Shown: piece by piece, positions 1 through 12,500 of the stretch
Position numbering within the stretch: position 1 is the first letter of the stretch
Layout of the letters: each line of letters opens with the position of its first letter
Source of the DNA: Clostridia bacterium
Lineage (GTDB): Bacteria > Bacillota > Clostridia > Oscillospirales > Acutalibacteraceae
Assembly (NCBI GenBank): GCA_017441385.1
Contig: JAFRXY010000083.1
Span: forward strand, 1-64,000
Reading direction: 5' to 3'
DNA: 64,000 nt
Translations under genes and position numbers: made by a program
The notes under the pieces: generated by a model
Seen by the model: the letters and a program-made list of their open reading frames with translations, nothing else
Databases searched by the model: none
What the model was told of the DNA's origin: nothing

Positions 1-142
1 AATATTATTTCCGCTTCATTTCCTTGTAATAGTCTTTTTTCAGGTTTCGTGAGGTACTCAACTCATTTATTCAGGCTTTTTTCCCTCATTTTTCACTGGT
101 TTTACGCTCTTTGTATAGTCTTATGGTCTGGGAAAGTACTAC

Positions 143-797
143 TTAACGACATTGTGTTCCGAAGAGAACGGTGCGGAAAAGTCTTCCGGTGGTTTCTTCG
201 CCGAATTTCTTTTTGAAGACATCCGTGGAAGGACCGCCGTTGGAAATCAGACCTTCGACATATTCGCTTGCTTTGGTTCGTTTGGCGGCAGGGTCTGATA
301 CAGCAGGCGCTTCAATGGAGAAAAAGGCGGTGACAAATTCTTCCGCCAGCCTGTTGAGAGCAGTGGTCTGCTTCTTGGCACGCTTGTAGACGCTGGCGGG
401 AAGAATAAGATGGTCATACCAGTGATTTCCGTGATCATTATCCGGAATAGATACATATTTGTTTTTGATGACACAGAGCGGTTCTTCGTCAAACTCACCG
501 AGAAGCGTGTCGAAAAGCTCCAGATAGAGCGTGTCGTTGCCCATGGCAAAAAACGCGGTCGTATGACAGCAGAGGCAGATCGACATCAAAGGGATTGATG
601 ATCACGGTATCCATCTTCATCAGTCCGAAGAAGCCTTTCGCTTTCATAACCGCTACATGTCCCAGTCCTTCCGCGCTGTAGGCCGATATGCTGAACTTCA
701 TTCCGCTCACCCTGACAGACGCAAATTCCCCGGCGTCTTTTGGAGTGAGCGGATATTTTGTTTTGATTGTTTCCAGAATTTTTTCAATCATCATCAT
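143..797 (-). pseudogene. Frameshifted bilin-reductase-like (FDBR/RCCR fold?) protein
   Basis: Two overlapping reading frames join into one protein of about 218 residues if a single base is removed from the six-base A run at 548-553 (T run on the coding strand). The repaired join reads SYDRVFAMGNDTLYLE. The start is one of three consecutive ATGs at 797-789 after GAGG, and the first overlaps the stop of the preceding gene (ATGA). The central NPFDVDLPLLSYD segment and the tail pattern GGPS...KKKFGEET...LFG resemble ferredoxin-dependent bilin reductases and red chlorophyll catabolite reductases, which use ferredoxin to reduce linear tetrapyrroles. This family call rests on pattern memory only. 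The frameshift may be real decay or a homopolymer sequencing error; the neighbouring nonsense mutation favours decay. Confidence 0.5.
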
Positions 798-1618
798 TCG
801 CCTCTTTCCTTCTTGTTCAGGTGATAAATTGGCAGCAGCGGCAGAATAATAGGCGTTTTGTCGGCGTAGGCATTATATTCCTCCTTATCACCGTATTGCT
901 TCATCTGCCTTTTTTCCATACGTTCCGCACCGTTGAACATGATATAAACAATGGAAATATAAGCAACGATGGCGGTAATCCACTGTCCCCAGCCGGTGTA
1001 CGTGCTGACGCCGGATACAAATATACCGGTCCAGAAGGTGATCTCGCCGAAGTAGTTCGGGCAGCGGACGATTTTATAAAGGCCCTTGGTGGCCACCATG
1101 TCCGGGCGGATGTTTTTCTGGGCGGATTTCTGACGGTCGGCAACCGATTCTATGATCAACCCCAGCACAGATATTCCCATGCCGATGGCGGGCAGAAGAA
1201 TGTCGGTTGACTCATTCTTGAAGCGGAATAGCATGGGACTTACCTGCGCCACATACAGCACCGCAACAACAAGCCAGATGGTGAACAGCACGAAGACTGG
1301 CATTTTCTTTTCGTTGTTCTTTGCGAGCGAATCCTTTGCCACATTCGTTTTTTGGAATGAAGCACTCTTAAATTCCCTCACTAGCAGGAATCCCGACAGC
1401 CGCGCGCCGTAAACCAGAAACAGCGCAGCCTGCATCGCCACAAGCCAAAGCGGCGTTGCGGAAGGATTCAGCAAGTACATCACAAAAATCGCGATTCCTC
1501 CTCCCGCGATGGCTAATCCGTAACCCACTGAGAGAAAATAGACAAATTTGTAAAAGCCAACGGAACAAAGCAACGCGCAGACTATGAAGAGTATACCGAG
1601 CAGTGACCAGTACATCAT
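794..1618 (-). CDS. DUF1295 / isoprenylcysteine-methyltransferase-like membrane protein
   Basis: About 274 residues with several hydrophobic segments and a C-terminal part typical of the DUF1295/steroid 5-alpha-reductase/ICMT superfamily: KGLYKIVRCPNYFGEITFW, where the R-x-P-x-Y-x-G-E region binds cofactor or substrate in relatives. Start chosen at the ATGATG at 1618 because AAAGGAG lies 8-10 bases upstream. A longer frame begins inside the previous gene and lacks a ribosome site. It begins 4 bp after the SDR gene and its stop overlaps the start of the bilin-reductase-like gene, so the four genes form one operon. The family contains NAD(P)H-dependent reductases and methyltransferases; the substrate is unknown. 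Confidence 0.7.
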   Translation of the reverse strand: MMYWSLLGILFIVCALLCSVGFYKFVYFLSVGYGLAIAGGGIAIFVMYLLNPSATPLWLVAMQAALFLVYGARLSGFLLVREFKSASFQKTNVAKDSLAKNNEKKMPVFVLFTIWLVVAVLYVAQVSPMLFRFKNESTDILLPAIGMGISVLGLIIESVADRQKSAQKNIRPDMVATKGLYKIVRCPNYFGEITFWTGIFVSGVSTYTGWGQWITAIVAYISIVYIMFNGAERMEKRQMKQYGDKEEYNAYADKTPIILPLLPIYHLNKKERGE

Positions 1619-1622
1619 TTGA

Positions 1623-2486
1623 TTACTTCTCCTTTCCGAAGTAGTTTGTGAGGTATTCGGCAAAGCTCTTGTCGCCGATCATGGTATCTCCGACGAGGTC
1701 GTGACTGAGCGTCCACTTGGAGAAGAGAATAATATCGTGCTTTCCGGCTTTTTTGATTTTGGGCAGGTTGGCGAGAATCCCGAAAAGCCATATCGGCGCC
1801 CACTTGATCTTGCAGGGCTTTCCGGCTGCTTGGAAGCACATTTCCGCCATTTCCTCATAGGAATAGGTTTCCTTCCCACCGATATTGTAGGTAACGCCGG
1901 CATCGTTCATGTGCTGAACGATAAATTCCGCGAAGTCCGCGCAGTCCACTACATTCGCCTTCACACCGCCATAGCCCTTCAGGAGCTGCATTTCGCCCTT
2001 TTCCACATACGGGGCAAAGACTTTGGCGATATCGTAGAAATAGCCTGTGGGACGGTAGATGACCCAATCCATCGGCTGTTTTTTTATTTCCTGCTCCACC
2101 ATATATTTCGCGTGAAGCATAGGAACCTTTTCCGCACCCGGTTCGTCGCAGGAAATGACCGAGATGTAATTGAATTTCTTTACACCGGCGCGTCTGGCTT
2201 CTTCATAAAGATTCATGTTGCCTTAGTAGTCGATATCATAAGCCGTGAATCTGGTGGACGCTCCGGTCAGCCCCATTGTGGTGATGACAACGTCCGCGCC
2301 ATCGCAAAGACCTTCCAGCGTCTTGGAGTCAGTTGCGTCGATGGCAACAAAGGAATAGTTTCCCTCCGTGCCGTCTACCGGTTTCTCTTTGAGGTCTGCC
2401 GCGATTACTTCATGTCCTTCCCGACAGAGAACCTTCAATATCTCCGCGCCGAGGTTTCCGAATGCGCCCGCAAGTACAACTTTCAT
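1623..2486 (-). pseudogene. NmrA/SDR-type NAD(P)-binding protein interrupted by a stop codon
   Basis: Reads from an ATG at 2486 (AGGAG nine bases upstream) with the Rossmann motif GAFGNLGAEILK near residue 7, then DADVVITTMG-like strand ends. It hits TAA at 2223-2225 and continues in the same frame with GNMNLYEEARRAGVKKFNYIS. Relatives normally have DY(Q)GN at this place, so a CAA-to-TAA change explains the stop. The intact protein would have about 287 residues, the usual length of atypical SDR/NmrA proteins that act on quinones, flavins or sugars. Other genes nearby use TAA normally, so recoding is not indicated. The second half could be translated alone from the ATG at 2216 but would lack the cofactor-binding loop. 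Confidence 0.75.
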
Positions 2487-2509
2487 GTGAATTGACTCCT
2501 TTTGATTGA

Positions 2510-3433
2510 TTATTTCTTTTTCTCCTGTGCCCGCTTGTCGTTGATAATCTTCATGTGTTCCGCCGTGATCAGCTCGACATTGTTCTCCTTTGCCCATGCC
2601 ACGCAGCCCTTGAGTACTACAGATAAAAATACCCTCGGTACGCCAAGTATGGTTTCCAGCGCGTCGTCAGTGAATTTGACCTTGTCGTCCGCCCTGTCGG
2701 CGGCATAACGCACCGATTCCAGAGAGGCTTTTCTCATATGAAGCAGTTCGGCGTGCATCCTAGTCTTTCGATGAAACCAGAAGTTCTTGGAATCGCGGTA
2801 GCCGTAGTCCACCGGCAGCGGAGGAAAATCACCTGACTTTACGCCGTTGATAATGGCTTGGCTGTACTTTTTCTTCATCAGGATTTTGTCAATGCGAAGA
2901 ATGAAGTGCGCCCCGAATTTGCTTGTAATCCCGTTGAAATCGTGATAAGGCGGCTCATAGCCGTTCAGTTCACCCGGAAGATCTTTCTCCGCGCCGTCCA
3001 GCTCCCGCATCCACGTACATTCAATCGCTTCAATCGCGTCCGTCAGCACCTGCGGTCTTTGCTCGCCCGTTTCTTCTTCGAGCAGGCTTTTTTCCAGACG
3101 GAATTTGCACTTCGGCATTTTGTCCGAAGGTTTGTCTCCCGGCCACGACAGCTTGACAGCCTCCTTGAAGGAAGTCGGTGAGTCATCAATGAAATTGAGC
3201 GAACATTTTCCGTTTCTCAGAATATTCTGAGCCGTGTTGGAGGAGTTGCGGCAGCACAGGAGCATCGCGTAATAATCCTTGCCTGCTACATAATACGGCT
3301 GCACCAATGAATAGGGGCCCAATGTGGTGGTGCCGTCTTCACACAATGTGCTGATAATGACCGTAGGCATAGGGAAAAACAGCGAGGTCTGATAAAAATT
3401 GTCGACGATGCGAAGGTTTTCAAAACTGCTCAT
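2510..3433 (-). CDS. Flavin reductase family protein with PCP_red-like C-terminal domain
   Basis: 307 residues and first gene of the minus-strand operon. The N-terminal two thirds match the FMN-binding split-barrel of flavin reductase-like proteins (PMPTVIISTLCEDGTTTLGPYS, then CCRNSSNTAQNILRNG). The last 60 residues (FTDDALETILGVPRVFLSVV, followed by AWAKENNVELITAEHM) match the small PCP_red domain known from the C-terminus of light-independent protochlorophyllide reductase subunit B, with its pattern of acidic/Ala, hydrophobic-x-x-P, then E-x-x-A-x-x-x-x-I-T. Such a flavin-binding unit may feed electrons to the downstream reductases. Domain calls are by eye. The gene itself is intact, unlike two of its three partners. 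Confidence 0.65.
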   Translation of the reverse strand: MSSFENLRIVDNFYQTSLFFPMPTVIISTLCEDGTTTLGPYSLVQPYYVAGKDYYAMLLCCRNSSNTAQNILRNGKCSLNFIDDSPTSFKEAVKLSWPGDKPSDKMPKCKFRLEKSLLEEETGEQRPQVLTDAIEAIECTWMRELDGAEKDLPGELNGYEPPYHDFNGITSKFGAHFILRIDKILMKKKYSQAIINGVKSGDFPPLPVDYGYRDSKNFWFHRKTRMHAELLHMRKASLESVRYAADRADDKVKFTDDALETILGVPRVFLSVVLKGCVAWAKENNVELITAEHMKIINDKRAQEKKK

Positions 3434-3554
3434 TGTGATTTTCCTCTCTAAAATGAATTATGTTTGGCAATGAACTGTCAGCTTGATGTCGTTTCAGTGG
3501 AAATTCACACTGTCTGTTTCAGAGGAACACCCTGCGAATGTCATCTGAATTCCT

Positions 3555-6500
3555 TTATGCCTTTGCCGAATTTCTGTGTTTCCTTCTTATCAGTACGGCA
3601 ATGGAAAACAGAGATAGGGTAAACGCGCTGAACGCCAAGGCAATTGGAACATTACTTTCGCCTGTACCGGGGCTGGGAACGATCTTTCCGTCGTTGTTGA
3701 CCCAGATCGCGTAGAGCGTTACGTCGCTTTGCGGCATATTAATCGCATCCTGACCGCCGCGATAGCCTTTGCCGCTGCCGTCCTTTCTGGTATTCCACTC
3801 CTTGAAAGTGCAGCCGGTTCTGGCCAGATTGCCCTGCGCCGCTACCAATACGCTTTCGCCGCCTTTATAGGCTGTTGTGTCAACAGGAACATTACCTGAA
3901 GTTGCGCCGTTGCCGTCATAGGTCAGCTTAAAGGTCTTCGTGCTGACTTCCTTCCACTGTCCGGTCAGCGTAATAGAGGAATCTACGTTTTGAATGGTAG
4001 CACCGTCGGCCATCAGCCCGTCGTCGTTGCCGCCGCTTCTGGGCGCGGGATGGGTTCCGCTGCCTCCGGAGGAAGCGTTGGTCACCTTCCAGCCCAAGAA
4101 TGTATACTTTGTCGTGTCGCGAACGTATCTGAGAAGATCGCTGTCGTGCGCAATGATTTTGTGCGGCTGTCCTTTTGTGATCGGCACGTCATACGGCTCG
4201 TTCATATCGGGTTTGTAATCCGCCGCGTCCTTGGGAATGCCGCTGCGGTAGGTGATATGCACCACCTCGTCGCCGCCGGGCTTGGTGAACCAGCCGATAA
4301 GCACGACGCTCTCCGAGGGCATATCAAACGCGGTCACGTCTTCGCCGTCCTTCTGCCAGCCGTGGAATTCATAGCCCTCCACATTCAGCTTGGGCGCGAC
4401 GGTTACGGAATCTCCCGGGTGATAGACCGTTTCGTCCACCGGAACCTCATAAGAGGAAGCCGACGGGTCGTTGTTGCCGCCCAGCAGACGAATCTCATAG
4501 GTGACGCGAAGATCCTTCGCCCAGATCGCGTAGACGGTTGCCGCGCGGTTCTGGTCAAATCCGGTGACGGAATCGCCCTTCTGATAAGCCGGAGCGGTTG
4601 AGGTTTTGCTCTTGTCCCAGCCTTTGAAGGTGAATCCGCTCTTTTCCGGGTCGTTGCGCTCAATCAGGATACCGCTGCCGTTTGCCGAGAACTGGCTGTA
4701 GGTCACGGTCTGGCTGCCTAAATCGGCGTCAGTCAGACTGTCTTTGAAAAACAGGGTGTAGATCCACGGAGTGAAGCTGCCGGTAAAGGTCACGTTCTTG
4801 GAAGGCATGGTGAAGGTTTCTCCGTTTGCGTAGACCTTATCGGTGCCGTTGTCGTTGTAGTGCCAGCCACTGAAATCGTATCCGGTCAATTCCGGCACGG
4901 CTTCGACAGGGAATTGGTCGCCGGCAAACCTGCGGAAGGACTCCGGTACGTCATACCCTTCGGGGGCGTTTTCCACCGTATAGGTCACGGTGCAGGAGCC
5001 TTCCCAGAGGGCGTAAACCGGCACGATAAAGCGTTCGGAATCGCCGTCAAGCGAATAGCTGTCACCGTAGGCCACCGTCACGCTCTCCTGACGGGAAGTT
5101 CCTTCGGAAGAAGTGTTCCAGCCGAGGAACCGGTAATGTTCGCGGGTCGGCAGGGTGGCTTCTGTGTAATCGAAAGGCTGTGTGCTGCCGGCCTTCTCCT
5201 GCGCGGCAAAATTCACGGATGCGGGAAGGGGATTGCTGCCGCCGTTGGCATTGTAGACCAGCGTGTAGAGCTTTTCGTAAACAGCACGGTATTTCACCGT
5301 GCCGTCCGGCATGCGGAATGTTTGTGTCGTGCCGGACGTTACCGGGGATGGAATCTCCTGACCGTCCGAGCCGGTTGTCTGGCTGCCGGTCATTCTCTCC
5401 CAGCGGACGAAATGGTATCCGTCCATTTCGGGTGTGATTTCCGTGCCGGTTTCATCCTGTCCGACGGTGATTTCCGTGCCGTAAGGCTTCCGGAAGGAGG
5501 TGAGCTGCGTGGTTCCGTTGCTGTCGTAATACTGGACGGGATAGCTGTTGACCGTGAATCTTCCCCAGAACGTCACATCATGAGCGGGCATGGTGAATTC
5601 GCGCGCATCCCTGATTTCTTCGGTGGAATCCGTGATGTCGCTCTCATTCTCTACCTGATACCAGCCGGAGAAGGTGTAACCCTTCGCGGTGAGAGGCTGC
5701 GCGACGCGGAATGTTTCATCCTTCGCATGCGGCGCTTCAGAGGGCGTCGCGGTGCCTTGCAAAGCGCTGTCGGCGGTCAGGAGGTAAGTGACTTCATGCG
5801 CGTCAGGAGCTTTCCACAGGGCTTTGAGCGTCGCAGTGAAGCGTCCGTCGAGCAGAATGAATTCGCTCAGAGGAATATCGCCGGCGTTGTAGGTCAGCGT
5901 CTTGGTGACGTTTCCGCTGCTGTCCCTGATTTCAAGCTGCCACTTGTCGAAGGTGCTGCCGTCTGCCTTTGTCATGTCGGTCGGAAGCGTCACGCCGATG
6001 TCGCTCATCTTGGCGCTTGTGACATCCTCCTCAAAGGCAAATTCCTTTGCGTCGATTGAATTCTTTGTTCCGCCTTCATAGCGGCCGCCGTCGAGATCAA
6101 AGTGCAGGCGGTAGAGCTTGTTCCAATGGGCGATGGCGGTGGCGACGCCGCTTCCTCCTTCGGCATTCTCCACAAAAAGCGCACGCGGAATGACGTTTTT
6201 CTCGTTGTCGCTCAGGTCGTCCTTATGGAAGGTTTTGGAAATGCCGTTGGAGATGACCCAGCTCAGGAAGTCATAGCCGCTTTCGGCGGGTACCGTCTGG
6301 CTGATGCGGGCTTCGCCCGTCATGACCTCGGAAAGGGTAAAGGGCTGCGGGTCGGGGGCGGTGCCGTGCGCCGTCTGGTATTGGACCAGATAATTCCAGT
6401 TTCTCCACTGTCCGTAGACATAGTACGGAGAAACGGAATCGGGATTCGCGGTGCAAACGACATAGAGCTTCGGAGCCGTGTTGTCTTCGCCGGTGCGTGT

Positions 6501-9500
6501 GGTGCTCCATCCGGTGAAGGTGTAGCCTGCCGGCGTTTCGGGTGTGCGGTCGGCGGAGAAGGCGTAATATTCCCCCGTTCCGTCCTTTTGCAGGTTCTTG
6601 CGCTGGAAGGTGACGGGTTCACCGACTTCGGAGTCGTCTACCGTGCCGCTATCGGCTGCCTTACGGTTGGTGAGATAGTGCAGCGTGTAGGTGACTGGCT
6701 CGAAGGTACCGGTCAGCGTCACGCCTCCGCTCTGCATGGTAACAGTAGCTCCGACAGGCGTTCCGTTCAGCTTCCAGCCGGTGAAGATATAGCCGCCTAC
6801 TTCCAGAGGATCCGCAACCTGTACAGTCTTACCCACCTTGACGGGATCGCTCTCCGGAGGCAGCGCGTACGCGCTGCCCGTGCCGAGCAGGGCAGCAAGG
6901 TCGGAATTGGGATCTGCCGAGCCGTTCTCCAGCTCATACTTCACGGTGTAGAGATTGTCTTTGTACTGCGCCGTATAGACAATATTGTCTGTAAGATGTT
7001 CAATGGGAATGCCGGGTTCCGTTGTGTACTTCGTGCTGTCCGCACCGCCTATGGTCAGCTTCCATCCGCTGAAGGACTGATTCTCCGGAGGGGTGAAACC
7101 TGTATCACCGAAGGTCTTGACAACATGGGAAGAATTGTAGACAGGATGCTCGATAACAGGAGCGCCCGTACCTTCTCCCGGTTTGTAGGTGACGGAAACC
7201 GTATCGGCATTATATCGGGCTATGAAGTAAAGGTCTTCGCCCGGCATGGTGAAGGTATCTCCCGGGTTCAGCTCACGGATATCCGTCGCACCGTCCGCCG
7301 CGAGAACCTTCTGATCTGCGGAAAGTCCTGCCCATTCGCTGCTGACCAGTTCCCAGCCCACGAAATGAACGTGGAGATCGCTGTAGTCGGGAGGTTCTAC
7401 TCCGTCGGCAATCTGCACCGCCGTTTCATAATGGTAATCCTTTACGACCTTATCAGTTTCTGTGGCGGGTGACGTAGAAGAATTCGTGTATTTCTCCCAG
7501 CCGTAATGCACATGGTAGACATTCGGCACCCAGTTGGCAATGACGGTGACGGTGCTGTCCTGCGCGTTGCGGAAGGTAGATAAGCTGAACCTGCTGCCGT
7601 CCTTGACCTTACCGTTCACGGGATTGGAATTACTCTTGCGGATGTAGGTGGTATTCCACATCTTGTCGGCTGCGAAGGTGTAGTAATCCGCTGTCGGAAT
7701 AGCCTCCGAGAAAGTGTAGCCGTTAACAATATCGTGATAGCTCAGTTCGCGGTCGGACGGGAATGTCTCGTTATGGATATGGCTCTCCTTTGGCTTTGAA
7801 ATATCGCTGTCGGTCTTTCTGGTGTTCCTGTCGAAGGCAATCTTATAGGGCTCTGCCGACCAGACGGCGTAGATATCACCGCGGTATTTGTTGTCGCCGC
7901 CTGTGGGCGCTTTGAAGTGCCATTTTGTCTCGTCGGTTTCGTAGAGGTCGTTGAATTCCGCTCTGTCCACGATCTTGGAAGTGTCGTAGGAATCAACAGG
8001 GCCTTCGACTTTCTCCCACGACCAGCCCATGAAATAGTAATTCTTGTTGTTGGCCTGCTGTTTCTTGGCGTAAGGCAGCATGTCGCGGAGGTTGTGGTAG
8101 GGATAAACCGAGGTGGTGGAAGAAGTGCCGTCTTCCATCGTTTCCGTCCAATCCATCATTTCATAATTGACGTTGCAGAGATAATCGTTTCCGCTGTCGC
8201 TGACCCAAGAATCACTGGTGCTGTCGAGGTAATTGAGATGGTATTTCAGCGCGTAATTCCGCACCCATTGACCGTAGAGGACATTGGGAGTCTCGCCGTT
8301 GTCCTTGCCTTCAAAAACGGGGGAACTGCTTGTGCCGATCACCGCGTTATCCTCCCAGCCATCGGGGAGATAGTGGTTGTTGTTGATTCTGTTCTTCCAA
8401 TACTCCGTCACATAATAGGTGCCGGAGCCGTCGCGCTTGGTGTTGTATCCGATAAAAGTGTGTCCCTTCCATGTGAAGGTATAGCCCGACATGCCGGTGA
8501 TATTTTCCTTATAGATGCTGCCGGTGAAGATGTACTGGCTTTCGCCGTCGTTGTCGGATTGACCCTTCTGGTTGCGATTGGCAATGAGCCGCAGCACGGC
8601 GCGTTCCTTCCAGACGGCGTGAACCTCCACAGAGAGATATTCCTTGCCGTTTTCGTCCTCCCAGACCTCCACGGGAACATCCTCGTCGTCGCCGTTGAAG
8701 ATGGTCTTGTATACCTTGTTGGCAATCTGGATGGAATTATTCTCGGTTACGGTTTCGCCCTCTGTGTTTTCGTCCACATCCTGACTGGAATCCGGCACGT
8801 CATAGCCGATTTCCGCTGTCAGGGCTTCGTCCGCCGTATGCCTGTATAGCGACCAGCCCTTGAACTGATAGGTCTGGAGATTTTTCTTGCCGTATTTGTC
8901 CTGACGTGCGTAAGGCGTCTGGGTGGAGAATTTCCAGTATTTGCCGTCGTTTTCGTCTTCATGGATGAAGGGCGTGTCGCTGTTGTCGTTGCCGCTTGCC
9001 TTCTGCGGCTGGGGGTTAAAGCTGCTTGTCACCTCCGGTTCGCCTTCCTTTACCTCGGGAAGGTTGATGTCGAAGGTGATTCTGTAATTGTTGATCTTGC
9101 GCCACATGGCATAGAGTGTGTTGGACTCCTTGCCGTTGTTCTTGCCCTCGAAGAGAACCTCGTCACCGTCCATATACTTAATGATCGTAAGATCGTCACC
9201 GTAGGTCGCCCTGAGCTTGGCGAGATTGCTCTCGGACGCCTGATCTCTTGTGAGATACCATGTGCCGGTGCCGTCCGTCTTGGTACAGTAGCCGATGAAT
9301 TTGTGATACGCACGGCGGTAGCCGGGAGAACCCGGGAATTTGTTGAAGTCTTCGGTGAAGATCGTGCCCGGCAGTCGATAATCCTCCGTAATGGGACTGT
9401 CGGTCCTGCCGCGATAACCGCCGTTGGCGATAAAATGCACGATAGCGCGGGTTTTCCAGACGGCGTGAAGCGTAACGGTGAGATAATCCGTGCCGTTCAC

Positions 9501-12500
9501 GGTGGTGATGGCCGCCTTATCGCTGTAGAAGAAGGACTCGGGAATCAGATTGGTAATTTCGATGTTTTCTACGTCCGGATCGTCCTCCGTGGCGTCTTCC
9601 CTGCCGTCATTTACCGTGAACTGGCTCATCACGGCCTCGTCCGCCTGCGCGGGCGTGTACTTCTCCACGCTCCAGCCCTTGAACTGATAGGTCATCACAT
9701 CGGAATAACCGGGTATCGTATTCTCGTAAAAATATGGCGTCAGGGTGCTGAACTTCCAATACTTTTCGCCCGATGGGTCGCCGCTAATCGTCTTGAAGGG
9801 ATTGCTGCTCTGTTCGTTTGCCAAGCGGTCTGAAATGCCGTTTCTTGGCAAGAGTTTGGACGGAGTGGGCATGCCGTCGGTATTCATGTCAAAGATGATA
9901 CGGTAATTGTGGACGACCGACCACTGGGCATAGAGAATGTTCTTAGTGCCGTCGTCGTTGCCCTCGTAGTTGTTCACGCCTCGGTAGCGGACGCCTTCAT
10001 CCTGATATCGGTAAACATTCGGATTGTCGCCGAAGCCCGCGCGGATGCGCGCCATGATGGAGGCATCGTCGGCTTTCTTGTTGGAAAGGTACCAGGTGCC
10101 GGAGCCGTCCTGCCGTGTGTTCCAACCGAGCCAGTAGTAGCCTTCCCGTCTGGGAGTGTCTCCGGGGAAGGTCGTGAGGTCAAGGTCATAAATATTGCCG
10201 ATAGTGACGTATCTTGCCGTGGTAGTACCGGAAAGAGTCCCTCCGTTGGCGTCGATATAGAGCGTGCCTCGCTTCTGCCAGTAGGCATAGAGCTTGACGT
10301 TGGCGTAATCCTTATTGTCGATCGTGACAAGATTTTCGGTATTGAATTTATCCTTGGGAACCGAAATATAATGCTGAGAAGGCTCGGTCACCAAAAGGGT
10401 CGCCATCTGTTCCTCGCTCAGGCTGTCCGGTTGATACGGCTCGTATGTCCAGCCCTTTTGCAGGAAGGAATAGTAGTTCGAGTTCTGACCGTAACGCGCT
10501 TCTTTACAGCTCAGACTGGAATAATACACCGTCCACGCGTTGTCCTCATTGGCGAAGGGGTCATTGCTTCCGCTTTCATTCACCGTCACGGTAACCGGCG
10601 ATTTGGAGGAAACCGTTGCTTCGGCGGAGGGTTTGTTGGAATCAAATTCTATGCGGTAGCTGCCTTGATAACGCCATTCGGCATAGAGGGTGATATCCTC
10701 CTGATTTTCCAGAATGAACCGGTATCCCTTATCGTAATGGGTTCCGGTTCCGTCCGCCTTTGTATTCCAGCCGTCCAGGAAATAACTGGTGCGTTTCACG
10801 CCCAGATCAAGCGCGTTCTGGGTGAGATCCGGCGTGCCGGTATATACTTGCGGAGCCGTAGTGGCGGCGTTGTTATAGTATCCGCCGTTCAGGTTGAAGG
10901 TCAGGCGCGCCTGCTTCTTCCAGACGGCATACATCTTCTTGGTGAAACGGTATTCGTCCTTGCTGCTGCCGAGCGAGCCTAACTGAATCATGCTCAGATC
11001 GGGGGTGCCTTCCGCCTTCAGGAATTCCTCATGGGTGACATTACCGGTTCTGACGCCGTTTGTGAAATTATTGTCGTCTGTTTCGCTCCAGCCCTTGAAG
11101 TAATAGACGCGGCCGTCCGCGTCGGCGGAGGTATATTGGGGATTGCCGGTACCGTTTATGCTGCCCTGCGCGGTGCCGTCAGACTTCTCTTCAAACACGG
11201 TGTCGTTCGGAATACTCCCGTTTGCAATGGATTCCACGCCGGAGGGCAGATTGCCCATGTAAAGAATGCGGTAGAGCTGCTTCCACTTGAATTTGAGTTT
11301 CAACTGAGGATGATTCACAAAATTATTGCTTGCTATTGTATATTTTCCGGTGTTGGTATTGACATACAGTCCGCTGATGACAACCTCGTTCGTATCGTTG
11401 TCATAGAGCTGCACAGCGCTCCGTTTATACCCCTGGGCTGTCGGAGCATCATAGGAAAGACCGTCCCGGACTTCGTCGTAATTGAAATGTCCTCCCTCCG
11501 GAATATTCGTCACAACAACCCCGTCCGGAAGGTTCTTATCCACAAAGAGGTCGTACTCATTCGCCTTCCAGACGGCATAGACCGTGGCGTAATAGACCTT
11601 CTCGTCAGGTGCGCCGGGGTCTTCCGCTTTGCAATTGAATTGGTTGAAGGCAATCTCGTTGTTCTCGAGAATCTTGGTGACATCGTTGTCGTCGCTCAGA
11701 CTCCAGCCCTTAAAGGTATAGCCGACGCGGGAGGGATTCCATGTCTGCATGGTCAGGGAATCCTGATTGTGCCGGAGCAGACGGTTATAAACGGTCTTGC
11801 TGTTCTGGTATGAGGAACTGCCGGTAGCGTCGGTCGTGTTCTTTTCATAGGAAAGGACATACTTCCGGTTCCAGATGGCGTAGAATGTGGTATCCTCGGA
11901 CAGAGTGACATCCTGCTGCGCGTTCTGGTAGGAATCACCGAGTCCGTCCGCCTGCGTATTCCATTCCGCAAACTGGTTTTCGCCATAGCTGAATCTGGGA
12001 ACCGTAAAATAATTGCGAAGGGTATTGGAATTGACCTTGCTGCCTGTCATCTGAACCGAGGTGACCGCCGGGTCGTCCCCTATGATACCGCCGTTAGCCT
12101 GATAGGTGATGGTGATGTTGTTATTCACCCATATCGCGTAGAGCGTGGTGTCCTGGGTTAAATGAACGCCGCTCTGATGATCGGCATAACTTGTGCCGGT
12201 GCCGTCCGCTTTTGTATTCCATTCCACGAACTCATATCCGCCGTCTCTTTCAAATTTCGGAACCGTATTATGGTTGCGCAGGGTAATGGCGTCGACATTA
12301 TTGGCTTCCTGCGTCACCTGGGAATAGGTGGTTTCGCCTTCTCTCGCAACGCCTCCGTTGGCGTCGTAGGTGATGGTGATGTTGGTTTTCCATATGGGAT
12401 ATACCGACACGCGGAAACGTCCTTCCAGCTTTTCGGTAAAGAGTCCGACCGGCACTTTCACGTTGGCGGTATCGCCGCAGAACATATCGTCCACTGATTG

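Noticed and set aside
2217-2230. Stop-codon recoding in the SDR gene
   Set aside because: Many other genes in the window end in TAA, and only this one needs read-through; a CAA-to-TAA mutation is simpler.
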